A stretch of 64,000 bases of DNA from JAGNKE01 sp965230245 (GCA_965230245.1 OZ246000.1:1798001-1862000); one strand, 5' to 3'. Shown: positions 25,601 through 34,656, counted from the first letter of the stretch. Numbers and translations are program-made. The notes: a model not told the origin generated them from the letters alone.

Positions 25601-27387
25601 CAGACTCTTACGAAATAGTAGATCACGAATTTGACGTAGTCGTAGTCGGAGCAGGGGGCGCAGGCTTGCGTGCCGGTTTCGGATGTGCGGAAAAAGGCCT
25701 GCACACAGCGATCATTTCCAAAGTTTTCCCGACGCGCTCCCACACGGTCGCAGCGCAAGGCGGGATCAGCGCCGCACTCGGCAACATGGGCGAGGACGAC
25801 TGGCGCTTCCACTTCTACGACACGATCAAGGGCTCTGACTGGCTCGGTGATCAGGATGCCATCGAATATATGTGTAAGGAAGCCATCCCCGCCGTGATCG
25901 AACTCGAACACTACGGCGTGCCTTTCTCCCGTACACCGGACGGTAAAATTTACCAGCGTCCGTTCGGCGGTATGACTACCCATTACGGTAAGGGCACAGC
26001 GCAGAGAACATGCGCTGCCGCAGACCGGACGGGCCACGCGATGCTGCACACGCTTTACTCTCAGGCGCTAAAAAACCGCGCGGAATTCTTTATCGAATAT
26101 TTCGCCGTCGACCTGATCATGACCGACGACGGCCAGTGCCTCGGCGTCATGGCATGGGATCTGGACACCGGAAAGCTGCACCGTTTCCGCGCGCACCAGA
26201 CAATTCTGGCCACCGGCGGTTACGGCCGTGCTTACTTCTCCTGTACCTCCGCGCACACCTGCACGGGTGATGGCGGCGGCATGGTGCTGCGCGCGGGATT
26301 GGCATTACAGGATATGGAATTCACACAATTCCACCCGACAGGAGTCTACGGCGCAGGCTGCCTGATTACCGAGGGTGTGCGCGGGGAGGGGGGCTACCTG
26401 ACCAACTCCGAAGGCGAGCGATTCATGGAACGCTACGCGCCAAGTGCAAAAGACCTCGCCTCCCGCGATGTTGTCTCCCGCTCGATGACCATCGAAATTC
26501 GGGAAGGCCGCGGTGTTGGCCCGAACAAGGATCACATACACCTGAACCTGATGCACCTAGAACCCGAAGTCATCTATTCCCGCCTGCCGGGTATTGCGGA
26601 AACCGCACGTATCTTTGCCGGCGTAGACGTGACGAAAGAGCCGATCCCTGTTCTGCCGACCGTACATTACAACATGGGCGGTATCCCGACGAACTACAAA
26701 ACCGAGGTCGTCACTGTAAACAAAAAAGAGCATTCACAAGTCGTGCCCGGCCTGATGGCCATTGGTGAGGCGGGCTGCGTCTCCGTGCATGGCGCAAACC
26801 GACTCGGCTCGAATTCCTTGCTTGATTTGGTTGTCTTCGGACGTGCCGCCGCGAACCGCTGCGCCGAAATTATCGAACCGGGCTCAGCGCATCGTCCGTT
26901 CGATGGCGATAACGGCTCCAAAGCCATCGACCGTCTGGATCATTTCCGCCACGCAAAAGGCGAAACGCCAACGGCCAAATTGCGTGACCGTATGCAGCGT
27001 ACGATGCAGGATCACGCCGCCGTCTTCAGAACATCTGATTCCTTGAACGAGGGTGTCGCCAAGATCAACGAATGCTTCTCCGCCAAGGAAGACATCGGTA
27101 TTTCCGACCGTTCAATGGTCTTCAACACGGATCTTGTCGAGACGTTAGAGCTTGATAACCTCTTGTCACAGGCCGTTGCCTCCATGCACAGCTGCGCCAA
27201 TCGTGAAGAATCTCGTGGTGCTCACGCACATGAAGATTTCCCCGACCGCAATGACAAGGACTGGATGAAACACAGCGTGATCTGGGTGGATAGTAAAGGA
27301 AATACAAAAATCGACTACCGCCCCGTGACACTAACCACACTCACAAACGAAGTCGAACCTGTCCCGCCAAAAGCAAGGGTCTACTAA
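25597..27387 (+). CDS. sdhA: Succinate dehydrogenase flavoprotein subunit
   Basis: A 596-residue FAD subunit oxidising succinate to fumarate. FAD motif VVVGAGGAGLRAGFG; the covalent-FAD histidine is in SHTVAAQGGISAALG; active-site region FHPTGVYGAGCL and EGVRGEGG; HYNMGGIPTNY later. The start at 25597 gives MTDSYEIVDHEFDVVVVG; an in-frame ATG at 25555 lies in the TPR gene and would add 14 non-family residues. sdhB does not follow; it is 4.1 kb downstream. Confidence 0.97.
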   Translation: MTDSYEIVDHEFDVVVVGAGGAGLRAGFGCAEKGLHTAIISKVFPTRSHTVAAQGGISAALGNMGEDDWRFHFYDTIKGSDWLGDQDAIEYMCKEAIPAVIELEHYGVPFSRTPDGKIYQRPFGGMTTHYGKGTAQRTCAAADRTGHAMLHTLYSQALKNRAEFFIEYFAVDLIMTDDGQCLGVMAWDLDTGKLHRFRAHQTILATGGYGRAYFSCTSAHTCTGDGGGMVLRAGLALQDMEFTQFHPTGVYGAGCLITEGVRGEGGYLTNSEGERFMERYAPSAKDLASRDVVSRSMTIEIREGRGVGPNKDHIHLNLMHLEPEVIYSRLPGIAETARIFAGVDVTKEPIPVLPTVHYNMGGIPTNYKTEVVTVNKKEHSQVVPGLMAIGEAGCVSVHGANRLGSNSLLDLVVFGRAAANRCAEIIEPGSAHRPFDGDNGSKAIDRLDHFRHAKGETPTAKLRDRMQRTMQDHAAVFRTSDSLNEGVAKINECFSAKEDIGISDRSMVFNTDLVETLELDNLLSQAVASMHSCANREESRGAHAHEDFPDRNDKDWMKHSVIWVDSKGNTKIDYRPVTLTTLTNEVEPVPPKARVY

Positions 27388-27503
27388 TATTTCTCTGTAA
27401 AACCTTGCTTTTTATTGCATTTATATGGGAAATTATTATATAAGATAGCAATTATAAGCCCTCGAAAAGAAGGGCTCCATTAACAATAACCGGGGATTTG
27501 ACA

Positions 27504-28343
27504 GTGGCGGAACTCACATCCGATCAAGTCGATGCAACGTCTGATATGCTCTTCGAACAAGGCGAGGCTCTGAAGCGTGCCGGCGATCATAATGGCGCGA
27601 TGAAAATGGCGATTGCCGCGATGCGTATGGTACGTCTCGATATCCAGCACCGTGCGGCAAGGCGTGAACTGGGCGATCAAAATAAGCTTTTGGAAGAAGC
27701 AAGCACGACTGATGCGCTCACAGGGCTTACAAACCGCCGCGGTTTTCTTAAAACTATGGACCACGAAATCGCTCAGGCAAGACGTTTCGGCGGCCCTGTT
27801 GTCGGTATGGCATATGTCGATCTGGATGGGTTTAAGGCCGTGAACGATACGTTCGGTCATGATATGGGCGACAGTGTCTTGAAGGAAGTTGCAAACAGAC
27901 TGAAAAGCGCATTCCGTGAAACGGATACAGTCTGCCGTACGGGCGGAGATGAACTATGTATCATACTGCCTTATGAGAATAACGACCAGTTTGACCCCGA
28001 AACCATCAAGGCTAACGTGCGCAAAGCAATGGATGGCCTTTACATCTGGAACGAAGAAGACAACCAGCCATATCCGATCGGGGCGAGTATCGGGATATCG
28101 TCAACTCTGGACAGGGAATGTGACGGGTTGATAGACGCACAGGATATCATTGAAAAAATGACTGAAGTCGCAGATACACGCATGTATAAAGATAAATGGC
28201 TTAACGGTGAAGCAACACCGGAAGATCCGCGTGACATCATGCACCCGAAAAACGCCCGTCTTGCGGAATTGCGCGAAAGAGCAATTCAGGATTACACCAC
28301 AAACCATAAAGGTGGTCTGCCTTTTGGTGACCACGATCTCTAA
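27504..28343 (+). CDS. Diguanylate cyclase (GGDEF domain, GGDEL variant)
   Basis: A 279-residue soluble protein. The N-terminal ~65 residues are helical; the GGDEF domain begins TDALTGLTNRRGF. The signature is GGDEL at 147-151, with Leu in place of Phe, and the I-site RETD (138-141) is present five residues before. VDLDGFKAVNDTFGHDMGD is intact. The start is GTG at 27504, eight bases after CGGGG; an in-frame TTG at 27498 is worse placed. It lies between sdhA and the minus-strand unknown genes. Cyclase activity is likely but the variant makes it less certain. Confidence 0.88.
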   Translation: MAELTSDQVDATSDMLFEQGEALKRAGDHNGAMKMAIAAMRMVRLDIQHRAARRELGDQNKLLEEASTTDALTGLTNRRGFLKTMDHEIAQARRFGGPVVGMAYVDLDGFKAVNDTFGHDMGDSVLKEVANRLKSAFRETDTVCRTGGDELCIILPYENNDQFDPETIKANVRKAMDGLYIWNEEDNQPYPIGASIGISSTLDRECDGLIDAQDIIEKMTEVADTRMYKDKWLNGEATPEDPRDIMHPKNARLAELRERAIQDYTTNHKGGLPFGDHDL

Positions 28344-28367
28344 AAAATTTTGAAAAAACTTGGAAAA

Positions 28368-29231
28368 TTACCCTTCGAAATGCTGACCTTCAGCATCCGG
28401 TGTATCAACGTCAGCACCATCGTTTTGCGTCAAATCAACATCTTCATCGGGAGGTCCGAGTGGCAGAAGCTCCTGTCCGGTTAGTGAACCGGCGGTATGT
28501 TGCTTGATGATGCGGCTGGCTCTGACCAGATCATCGCGTCCTGCACGCTCGAAAAAGGCTGTGGCATCGTCAAAAGCTTTGTCAATCGCGTGAATATACT
28601 CATTGTCGATCACATCTTTTAAGCCGGGCTCCATACCTTTTTCACTAACGCTGAGCCTAAAATGAGCATCGATAATGTCCACCACTTCATCAGGCTCTCC
28701 AACCACAACAGGCCAGAATTCGCCTTTTTGATCATGCAATGACGGATCGGTGACACCATCTTGCATACGATGCGCTGTCTTGGTTGCGCGAACGGCCTGC
28801 TGGATTATCAGCGCCCCATAAATTTCATCCTCATGACCGAATTGTTCGCGATACACTTGACCGATGTAAGGAACCACATTCGGATTATCTGGGTAATTAA
28901 TCTCACCGTTCGAGGCTAACCGTGAACGGGCCAAATCCATGCGGTCATCCGTGATGTTCGCTTCCTTCATCATGTCCAGCATGGATTGTTGGTCCATCGT
29001 GGCAAGCGCGAGATAATCTATTTTTTCATTGCTTTCAGGAAGGGCGTCCGAATCAATTAGTCCCTCGCTTCTTGCGCGCCTGATGGCAAATGCAAAAGCC
29101 TGTCTTTCACGACCTTCTTGCACCTGACTTTCGTCAAGTATACCCATTTCCTGAACGATACTGTCCAGACTTCCGCCAAATATTTCGATTGTTTGTTCCG
29201 GAGCGCGATGTGCCGCCTTATCAAAATCCAT
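28368..29231 (-). CDS. Unknown protein, member of a tandem paralog pair
   Basis: A 287-residue soluble protein of no recognised family. It aligns along its whole length with the next gene upstream: shared features include PEQ..EIF.G.L near residue 12, MGxLxExQ, QQAxRAxxTAxRxxxGxTDPS in the middle, and DAxxxFxxAG toward the C-terminus, then an acidic unstructured tail (DEDVDLTQNDGADVD). Largely helical, no signal peptide or membrane span. AGGGG precedes the ATG. It is the last gene of a minus-strand group located between sdhA and sdhB. Confidence 0.7.
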   Translation of the reverse strand: MDFDKAAHRAPEQTIEIFGGSLDSIVQEMGILDESQVQEGRERQAFAFAIRRARSEGLIDSDALPESNEKIDYLALATMDQQSMLDMMKEANITDDRMDLARSRLASNGEINYPDNPNVVPYIGQVYREQFGHEDEIYGALIIQQAVRATKTAHRMQDGVTDPSLHDQKGEFWPVVVGEPDEVVDIIDAHFRLSVSEKGMEPGLKDVIDNEYIHAIDKAFDDATAFFERAGRDDLVRASRIIKQHTAGSLTGQELLPLGPPDEDVDLTQNDGADVDTPDAEGQHFEG

Positions 29232-29360
29232 TGCAAATACCCCTGAAAATTTTTATTTAGTAATTAACCCAAAAATATACACATAACTATTGATTATTGG
29301 AAATAATTTCCCTGTTTTTTTGTGTTTGAATAAAGATTATAGCACAAAACTGCAAGAAAA

Positions 29361-30191
29361 TTACGGTTCTTGCCCGTCCAAACCTTCATGATCCGTGCCT
29401 TTAGCATCAAAATCAAGGTCTTGGTCTTCTCCGAACAACTGCAAAAACGGATCGTTTGAAGCTACAATCCGCGCATTTTCCGCCAAAGTCGTATATCCCG
29501 CATCATCGAACATTTGCGCAGCATCCCTGTAGACCTGAGCCAGATGATGTGCGGTGTCTTCCGGCAAAACGCCGACGGTCTTCTCGGGCGTGTCACGCTC
29601 GATCTCGGCAACCGCTTTATGCACGGCAACCGCATTCTGCGTCTGTGGCAAATCGTTGGGATTGGAATAATTGAACTCGCGCTTACTCTCGAACTGGCTC
29701 GGATCTGTCTCGCCGTTGGCCAGTCTTTGCGCCGTCTCCGAAGCTCTGATCGCCTGCTGCATAGTCAATGCGGCCTGCGAAACGCCAAAATTACCATGTA
29801 ATTTTGCATGGATTTGCCCGATAAACGGCAGCTTATACATCTCGTTCTGTGCATTCACGCCCGCCGCAGAATCGACAAGCCGCTGCGCCAGACGCATTTC
29901 CTTGTCATCGATTTGTCCTTTTTCAAGCAAAGCCGAAACCTCGGCATCGTTCATACCCGCAAGGCCCAGAAAATCGACATTGCCTTTGAAAGAGGGAAGG
30001 TCGGCTTCTTCAAGATAACCGAGTTCAACAGCATTCCGCACAGCGACCATGAGAGCCTGTTTCTGGCCGCTCTGATCTTGTTGTTCTTCGGACAAAACCC
30101 CCATCTTGCCGAGCATCGGCCCAAGCGGACCGGAGAATATCTCGCGCAATTGTTCGGGGGACGGTCCCGCTGCGTTCTCGAATTCACTCAT
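29361..30191 (-). CDS. Unknown protein, member of a tandem paralog pair
   Basis: A 276-residue soluble, mostly helical protein, paralogous to the downstream 287-residue protein. Conserved blocks include SPEQLREIFSGPLGPML, FLGLAGMND, PFIGQIHAKLHG, the TMQQAIRASETAQRLANGET region with DPS, and DAAQMFDDAGY. The tail is acidic (FGEDQDLDFDAKGTD). No family recognised and no catalytic motif obvious. A 129-base AT-rich gap separates it from its paralog and nothing is seen in that gap. Divergence between the two is substantial, so the duplication is old. Confidence 0.7.
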   Translation of the reverse strand: MSEFENAAGPSPEQLREIFSGPLGPMLGKMGVLSEEQQDQSGQKQALMVAVRNAVELGYLEEADLPSFKGNVDFLGLAGMNDAEVSALLEKGQIDDKEMRLAQRLVDSAAGVNAQNEMYKLPFIGQIHAKLHGNFGVSQAALTMQQAIRASETAQRLANGETDPSQFESKREFNYSNPNDLPQTQNAVAVHKAVAEIERDTPEKTVGVLPEDTAHHLAQVYRDAAQMFDDAGYTTLAENARIVASNDPFLQLFGEDQDLDFDAKGTDHEGLDGQEP

Positions 30192-30255
30192 TTTTCAAAT
30201 CTTCTTGCATCCGTTCTTGAATCATATAGCGGCACGTTGTTTCTGATTCAAATCC

Positions 30256-31311
30256 TTAAGGCCTGGGCAGACCTGAAGAAATCGTTGGTTCACGAATAAC
30301 AGGGGTCGTTCCTGCAAGCTCTTCAGGCGCAGCCAAATCTTGATGCTCCAAGTCCGGAGCCGGTTCAGGCAACGGATCACGATCTAGAACTTGCCTCTGA
30401 TAGGCACCGACGTAAGCCTCTACAAATTCCTGAATGTGAGGATTGTCCGAAGTCCCTTCAAAAGCGCCGCTTTCAAATAACCTGCTAACATGACTGTGGA
30501 ATGAGTCCGGTTCTGCACGTTGCAGATCGACAACCTCGAAACTGTTAAGGCCAAGCTCTTGCCCGACGGCTTCGATCATTGCGCCGTTAAAACCCCGTGC
30601 CGCCTGAAAATGCTCCAGCGTTGCGCTTTGATCCGGCTGGTCTCCGAGAATAGCAGCCGCAGCATGTATCGGATCGGAGCCGGCCAAAAGAACCCTGTAA
30701 TCCATAACAGCCTGCGCAAGGTCATGCTGGCCTTCGGATTCAAGCCATGCGATACCGTCTTGATCGGCACTTAATTCTGCATTGATGGCAAGTAATTCAT
30801 TAGGGCCGGGATTGCCGAAATTATTGGCATGGCCGCTGGCCAGATGCTCAAAACCGGCATGGTGTCCCTCATGCCTTCCCCAAAAGCCGGACCAATAATA
30901 AGCAGCATCAGGGGAGCTTTGGAGAATGGACGCCTCCAGCTCTGTGGGCGTGCGGTTATCCCCTTGTAGATTAATAAAGGCAAAACGCAAGGTTTCACTC
31001 TCAGGATCGTCAGGGATCGTAGGAATATTCTGTTGTATGGAAAAGCGTCTGCCGTCAATTGAATATCCTGCAATAACAAGAATATCCTCATCCGTGTAGC
31101 GGTCACTAATCCCTGAAATCTGCTCATCCATCATCTCACGAAAAACCGGAACATCGTCCGAATGAATGGTCTTGGAATGTGAGAGAAAATATTCACGGTC
31201 AAGCGCGTTAGGATCCAGAAAGACAAGCGGAACACTGGACGTAGCCCTTGCCTGTTCCATATATACCGCATGAATATCGTTGGTATCGTTTTGGTCTTCT
31301 TCTCCCGCCAT
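30256..31311 (-). CDS. Putative zinc metallopeptidase-like protein (HEGHH...ELSAD)
   Basis: A 351-residue soluble protein of unrecognised family. GRHEGHHAGFEHL places an HExxH motif at residues 147-151, and AELSADQDG places Glu179 in an ExxAD context 28 residues later, the layout of gluzincin peptidases such as M48. This suggests a zinc site, but no wider similarity could be confirmed by eye. The last ~40 residues are Pro/Glu-rich (LPEPAPDLEHQDL, ending SSGLPRP). No signal peptide. It is the first gene of the minus-strand group and divergent from sdhB. Confidence 0.6.
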   Translation of the reverse strand: MAGEEDQNDTNDIHAVYMEQARATSSVPLVFLDPNALDREYFLSHSKTIHSDDVPVFREMMDEQISGISDRYTDEDILVIAGYSIDGRRFSIQQNIPTIPDDPESETLRFAFINLQGDNRTPTELEASILQSSPDAAYYWSGFWGRHEGHHAGFEHLASGHANNFGNPGPNELLAINAELSADQDGIAWLESEGQHDLAQAVMDYRVLLAGSDPIHAAAAILGDQPDQSATLEHFQAARGFNGAMIEAVGQELGLNSFEVVDLQRAEPDSFHSHVSRLFESGAFEGTSDNPHIQEFVEAYVGAYQRQVLDRDPLPEPAPDLEHQDLAAPEELAGTTPVIREPTISSGLPRP

Positions 31312-31487
31312 CCTCGTGCACCCCGTGCTTATAATAAATTCTTATTGACTGAATTATAATAATATATTGGGATGACTGCAAAATTTAAGCGTCAAAATAT
31401 TGTTTTTTCTGGCGATAGGGCTTCACTTTTGGGGGCTAACGCTCTATTTTCCTTAGTATGAACTGACCCATATAAAGGCAAGGTAAA

Positions 31488-32297
31488 ATGGCTGAATTAA
31501 GTCTTCCGAAAAATTCCGTAATGCGCAAAGGTGAAAAAGTCGACGTCTCAGACGGCGCAAAGCGTAAAAAAACCTTTAGCATCTACCGCTGGAGTCCCGA
31601 TGACCGCGACGAAAAGGGTAACGTCAAAAACCCACGCATGGATGAAATCACCATTGACCTTGATAAATGCGGCCCGATGGTGCTGGACGCACTGCTTTAT
31701 ATCAAGAATGAAATTGATTCAACCTTGACCTTGCGCCGCTCCTGCCGCGAAGGGATCTGCGGCTCCTGCGCGATGAACATTGACGGCACGAACACGCTGG
31801 CCTGTACGAAGGCGATTGATGATGTGAAGGGCGATGTCAAAATCACGCCTTTGCCGCATATGCCGGTTGTCAAAGACCTCGTGCCCGATGTAAATCACGT
31901 TTATGCGCAATACGAAGCCATCGAACCATGGCTGAAAAGCGATACGCCCGCACCAAACCGAGAGCGCCTGCAGACCAAGGAAGATGCCGACAAGCTGAAC
32001 GGCGGCGATGGTCACGGCCCCGCGGGCTGTATCCTGTGTTTCTGCTGCTCCACGGCCTGTCCGTCATACTGGTGGAACGGCGACCGCTTCCTCGGCCCCG
32101 CTGTCCTGCTACAGGCATATCGCTGGATCGTGGACAGCCGCGACGAAGCAACAGGGGAGCGCCTCGACGCTTTAGAAGACCCTTTCCGCCTCTACCGCTG
32201 TCATACCATCATGAACTGCACCAACACGTGCCCGAAGGGTCTGAACCCCGCCAAGGCCATTGCAGAAATCAAGAAAATGATGGTCGAACGCCTCTAG
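31488..32297 (+). CDS. sdhB: Succinate dehydrogenase iron-sulfur subunit
   Basis: A 269-residue subunit transferring electrons from FAD to quinone. The 2Fe-2S cluster ligands are in SCREGICGSCAMNIDG, the 4Fe-4S in CILCFCCSTACP and the 3Fe-4S region in CHTIMNCTNTCPKG. AAGGCAAGG precedes the ATG. It must have its own promoter in the 176-base AT-rich upstream region, since sdhA ends 4.1 kb earlier and three opposing genes intervene. Its stop TAG overlaps the stop of the convergent DUF167 gene. Confidence 0.97.
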   Translation: MAELSLPKNSVMRKGEKVDVSDGAKRKKTFSIYRWSPDDRDEKGNVKNPRMDEITIDLDKCGPMVLDALLYIKNEIDSTLTLRRSCREGICGSCAMNIDGTNTLACTKAIDDVKGDVKITPLPHMPVVKDLVPDVNHVYAQYEAIEPWLKSDTPAPNRERLQTKEDADKLNGGDGHGPAGCILCFCCSTACPSYWWNGDRFLGPAVLLQAYRWIVDSRDEATGERLDALEDPFRLYRCHTIMNCTNTCPKGLNPAKAIAEIKKMMVERL

Positions 32298-32569
32298 TGA
32301 GAGCTTAACTTCGAACCTAGCCCCTCAACCTCCAGCACTTTCGTGCGGCTTGTCTCGCCGCGTAGAATAGTAATCGCACTCTTCGGCACGCCCCAGTGTT
32401 TGGAGAGCAGCTCGATCATGGCCGCATTGGCCTTGCCCTTTTCCGGAACAGCCGTGACTTGAATTTTTAGTACGCGCCCGCCCGCAGAGTCCGTAACCCA
32501 TCCGGCAACATCATTCTTTTTCGCGCCTGGAAATAGCTTAACGGTAATCATATCGGATGTCTTATTCAT
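32294..32569 (-). CDS. DUF167 (YggU-family) protein
   Basis: A 91-residue protein of the YggU/DUF167 family, function unknown. It contains LFPGAKKNDVAGW, LKIQVTAVPEKGKANAAMIELL and ILRGETSRTKVLEVEG. The start at 32569 (MNKTSDMITVKLF) is preferred over 32617; MITVKLF at 32551 is also possible. Its stop codon shares the palindromic CTAG with the sdhB stop. Confidence 0.88.
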   Translation of the reverse strand: MNKTSDMITVKLFPGAKKNDVAGWVTDSAGGRVLKIQVTAVPEKGKANAAMIELLSKHWGVPKSAITILRGETSRTKVLEVEGLGSKLSSH

Positions 32570-32680
32570 AGGATTCGTTAATAATACCAGTAATCTGCAA
32601 ATGCTGCAACGCAACAATTTTCTTGTAATAATGTTATCCTTGCCTTACCTATAGAGTAACGCAAAAAAAGGAGAGTAAGG

Positions 32681-32857
32681 ATGCCTCTTCCATTTTTTTC
32701 AGCTGCTACACCATTTGCAGCCGCGTCATTAGGGTTCTCATTAGCTGTCATGGGCTTGATTGTCGGCGGCGGCTTAATGCAGGAATTCTTTGATGCAACG
32801 GACAAAGACATGCGCCCCGAAACGGAACTTGTCAACAAGCAAACAAGAGACATTTAG
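32681..32857 (+). CDS. 58-residue membrane microprotein, paralog of the next small gene
   Basis: The frame from ATG 32681 to TAG 32857 is preceded by a strong AAGGAG. The product has one hydrophobic helix (PFAAASLGFSLAVMGLIVGG, residues 11-30) and then LMQEFFDATDKDM and a charged tail. It aligns without gaps to the next small gene over PFAAASxGxxLxxxGxxxxGxLMxEFxDxTxxD. Conservation between two adjacent copies argues that it is translated. Likely an inner-membrane single-span protein; family not recognised. Confidence 0.7.
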   Translation: MPLPFFSAATPFAAASLGFSLAVMGLIVGGGLMQEFFDATDKDMRPETELVNKQTRDI

Positions 32858-33069
32858 GTCTTATTCGCGCTTGTCATGTCTTAACTCAGGCAACTGCGAT
32901 AAAGCAGTTTTGCAAGCTCCCGCTGAACCTCCTGAATCATTTCGAAACAGTGTGTGCTCTAAAAGCATGGCAGCTATGCATATTTACCTTGGCTGTTTTG
33001 TTGCCAAATAAAAACCACAGGTATATACCGGATGCCCTTGATAAATATTGAGTAAAAGGACATAAAAAA

Positions 33070-33237
33070 ATGCCGGCAATATTCCTTCCCTTCGCAGCAG
33101 CATCTGCAGGACTAACGCTCTTCATTGGCGGAGCTTTAGTAATCGGGTCTCTTATGAACGAATTCGCAGACGTTACAAAAGACGTAGATTTGAAAATTAA
33201 AAATCCATCCAACGAAAATACAGTCTCAAAAGAATAA
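33070..33237 (+). CDS. 55-residue membrane microprotein, paralog of the previous small gene
   Basis: The frame from ATG 33070 to TAA 33237 has AAAAGGA about ten bases upstream. The product has a hydrophobic helix starting PFAAASAGLTLFIGGALVIG, then LMNEFADVTKDVD and a polar tail (NPSNENTVSKE). It matches the preceding microprotein position by position through the helix and the LMxEFxDxT motif; the tails differ. The 212 bases between the two genes contain a weak hairpin (AACTGC...GCAGTT at 32892-32909) but no other gene. Confidence 0.7.
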   Translation: MPAIFLPFAAASAGLTLFIGGALVIGSLMNEFADVTKDVDLKIKNPSNENTVSKE

Positions 33238-33345
33238 TATCCCAAAAAGCATATTCAATGCAGGGGCGGCCATAATTATTGGACGCAGCCAAAAACACGC
33301 ATGACGCCTTGCGAAATCGTTTCCGCGTGAAGTAGAATAGGGCGC

Positions 33346-33783
33346 ATGACCCCATCCATACACATTATAAAACTCGTCGTCGGCGTTGACACGCTAAACG
33401 ATTTCTATGAATTGCAAAAACGTTATACGATCGACTATCACGGCACGCCCGCCGTACCGTGCTGGACGCGCTACCAACCGAAACGCGCCGATGAAATCCT
33501 GCGTGACGGCGGCTCGATTTATCGCGTGATCAAAAACCGTATCCGCTGCCGTCACCGCATCCTCGGCTTTGAAATGGTTGAAACGGAGCAAAAGGGCAAG
33601 ATGTGCATGATCATGCAGGATGCGGAAATGATCGAAACCGTTTCCATGCCCAAACGCCCGTTTCAGGGCTGGCGCTATCTGAAACCTTCGGATGCCCCCA
33701 CCGATAAAGGGATTTTTACAGGTGGAGAAGACTCACCGCCCCCCGAATTGGAAGAAGAACTACGCAATGCCGGGATTCTGTAA
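33346..33783 (+). CDS. DUF1489 family protein
   Basis: A 145-residue protein of an alphaproteobacterial family of unknown function. Family features: IHIIKLVVGVDTL at the N-terminus, TRYQPKRADEILRDGGSIYRVIKN and RPFQGWRYLKPSDAP near the C-terminus. No signal peptide. It converges with nadC, whose stop is 13 bases away. Confidence 0.85.
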   Translation: MTPSIHIIKLVVGVDTLNDFYELQKRYTIDYHGTPAVPCWTRYQPKRADEILRDGGSIYRVIKNRIRCRHRILGFEMVETEQKGKMCMIMQDAEMIETVSMPKRPFQGWRYLKPSDAPTDKGIFTGGEDSPPPELEEELRNAGIL

Positions 33784-33795
33784 GGAGGAACTAAG

Positions 33796-34656
33796 CTAAC
33801 CGACTTTGAAATCCAGCCCGATATCCAGCGACGGCGCGGAGTGCGTCAAAGCCCCGACGGAAATGTAATTTACGCCCGTTTTGGCAATATCGCCGACGGT
33901 TTCGAGCGTCACGCCGCCCGATGCTTCGGTCAGAATTTTGCCATCGACTTTTTTGACAGCCGCCTCCAGATCAGCAAGGGAGAAATTATCCAACATCACG
34001 ACATCGACCCCGCCGTGTTCTTCCTGATAGGCCAGAACCTCATCAAGCTGGGTGAGCGTATCAACCTCAATCTCGAGCCGCACCATGTGGCCTGAATTTT
34101 TCGTAGCCAGCCTTAGCGCCGTTTCAACGCTGCCGACCGCGGCAATATGATTGTCCTTAATCAAAATCGCATCATCCAGCCCGAAACGGTGATTATGACC
34201 ACCACCTGTCTTCACCGCATATTTTTGTGCCGCGCGTAAACCGGGCAGCGTCTTTCGTGTATCACAAATTTTTGCGCCCGTGCCGCGCACCGCATCGACA
34301 TATTTGCGTGTAAGAGTCGCAATTCCAGAGAGATGCGTCAGAAAATTGAGAGCCGTGCGCTCCGCAAGCAGAATCCCGATCGCATCACCGCGCACTTCCA
34401 TCAAGCCGCTTCCGGCTTTGACTTGATCGCCGTCATGCGCCAGAAACGTCACCTGCGCCTCTGGAATAAGCATACCGAAGGCACACAGGGCAACAGGCTG
34501 CCCGCAAACCACACCGGCTTCACGCGCAGCAATCACGCAAGAAGCCTGTGTTCCGGGTGCAATCACACTCTGCGAGGTCACGTCATGTCCGTGCCCGATA
34601 TCCTCCTCAAGGGAATCACGTACTAGTTTTTCAATGACAAGCGGGGACAGACTCAT
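33796..34656 (-). CDS. nadC: Nicotinate-nucleotide pyrophosphorylase (quinolinate phosphoribosyltransferase)
   Basis: A 286-residue enzyme converting quinolinate and PRPP to nicotinate mononucleotide in de novo NAD synthesis. Family motifs: TRKTLPGLRAAQKYAVKTGG, HNHRFGLDDAILIKDNH, and EIEVDTLTQLDEVL with VVMLDNFS. AGAGGTG precedes the ATG. nadA is on the same strand 957 bases upstream, separated by an oppositely oriented exported-protein gene; nadB is not in this window. Confidence 0.95.
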   Translation of the reverse strand: MSLSPLVIEKLVRDSLEEDIGHGHDVTSQSVIAPGTQASCVIAAREAGVVCGQPVALCAFGMLIPEAQVTFLAHDGDQVKAGSGLMEVRGDAIGILLAERTALNFLTHLSGIATLTRKYVDAVRGTGAKICDTRKTLPGLRAAQKYAVKTGGGHNHRFGLDDAILIKDNHIAAVGSVETALRLATKNSGHMVRLEIEVDTLTQLDEVLAYQEEHGGVDVVMLDNFSLADLEAAVKKVDGKILTEASGGVTLETVGDIAKTGVNYISVGALTHSAPSLDIGLDFKVG

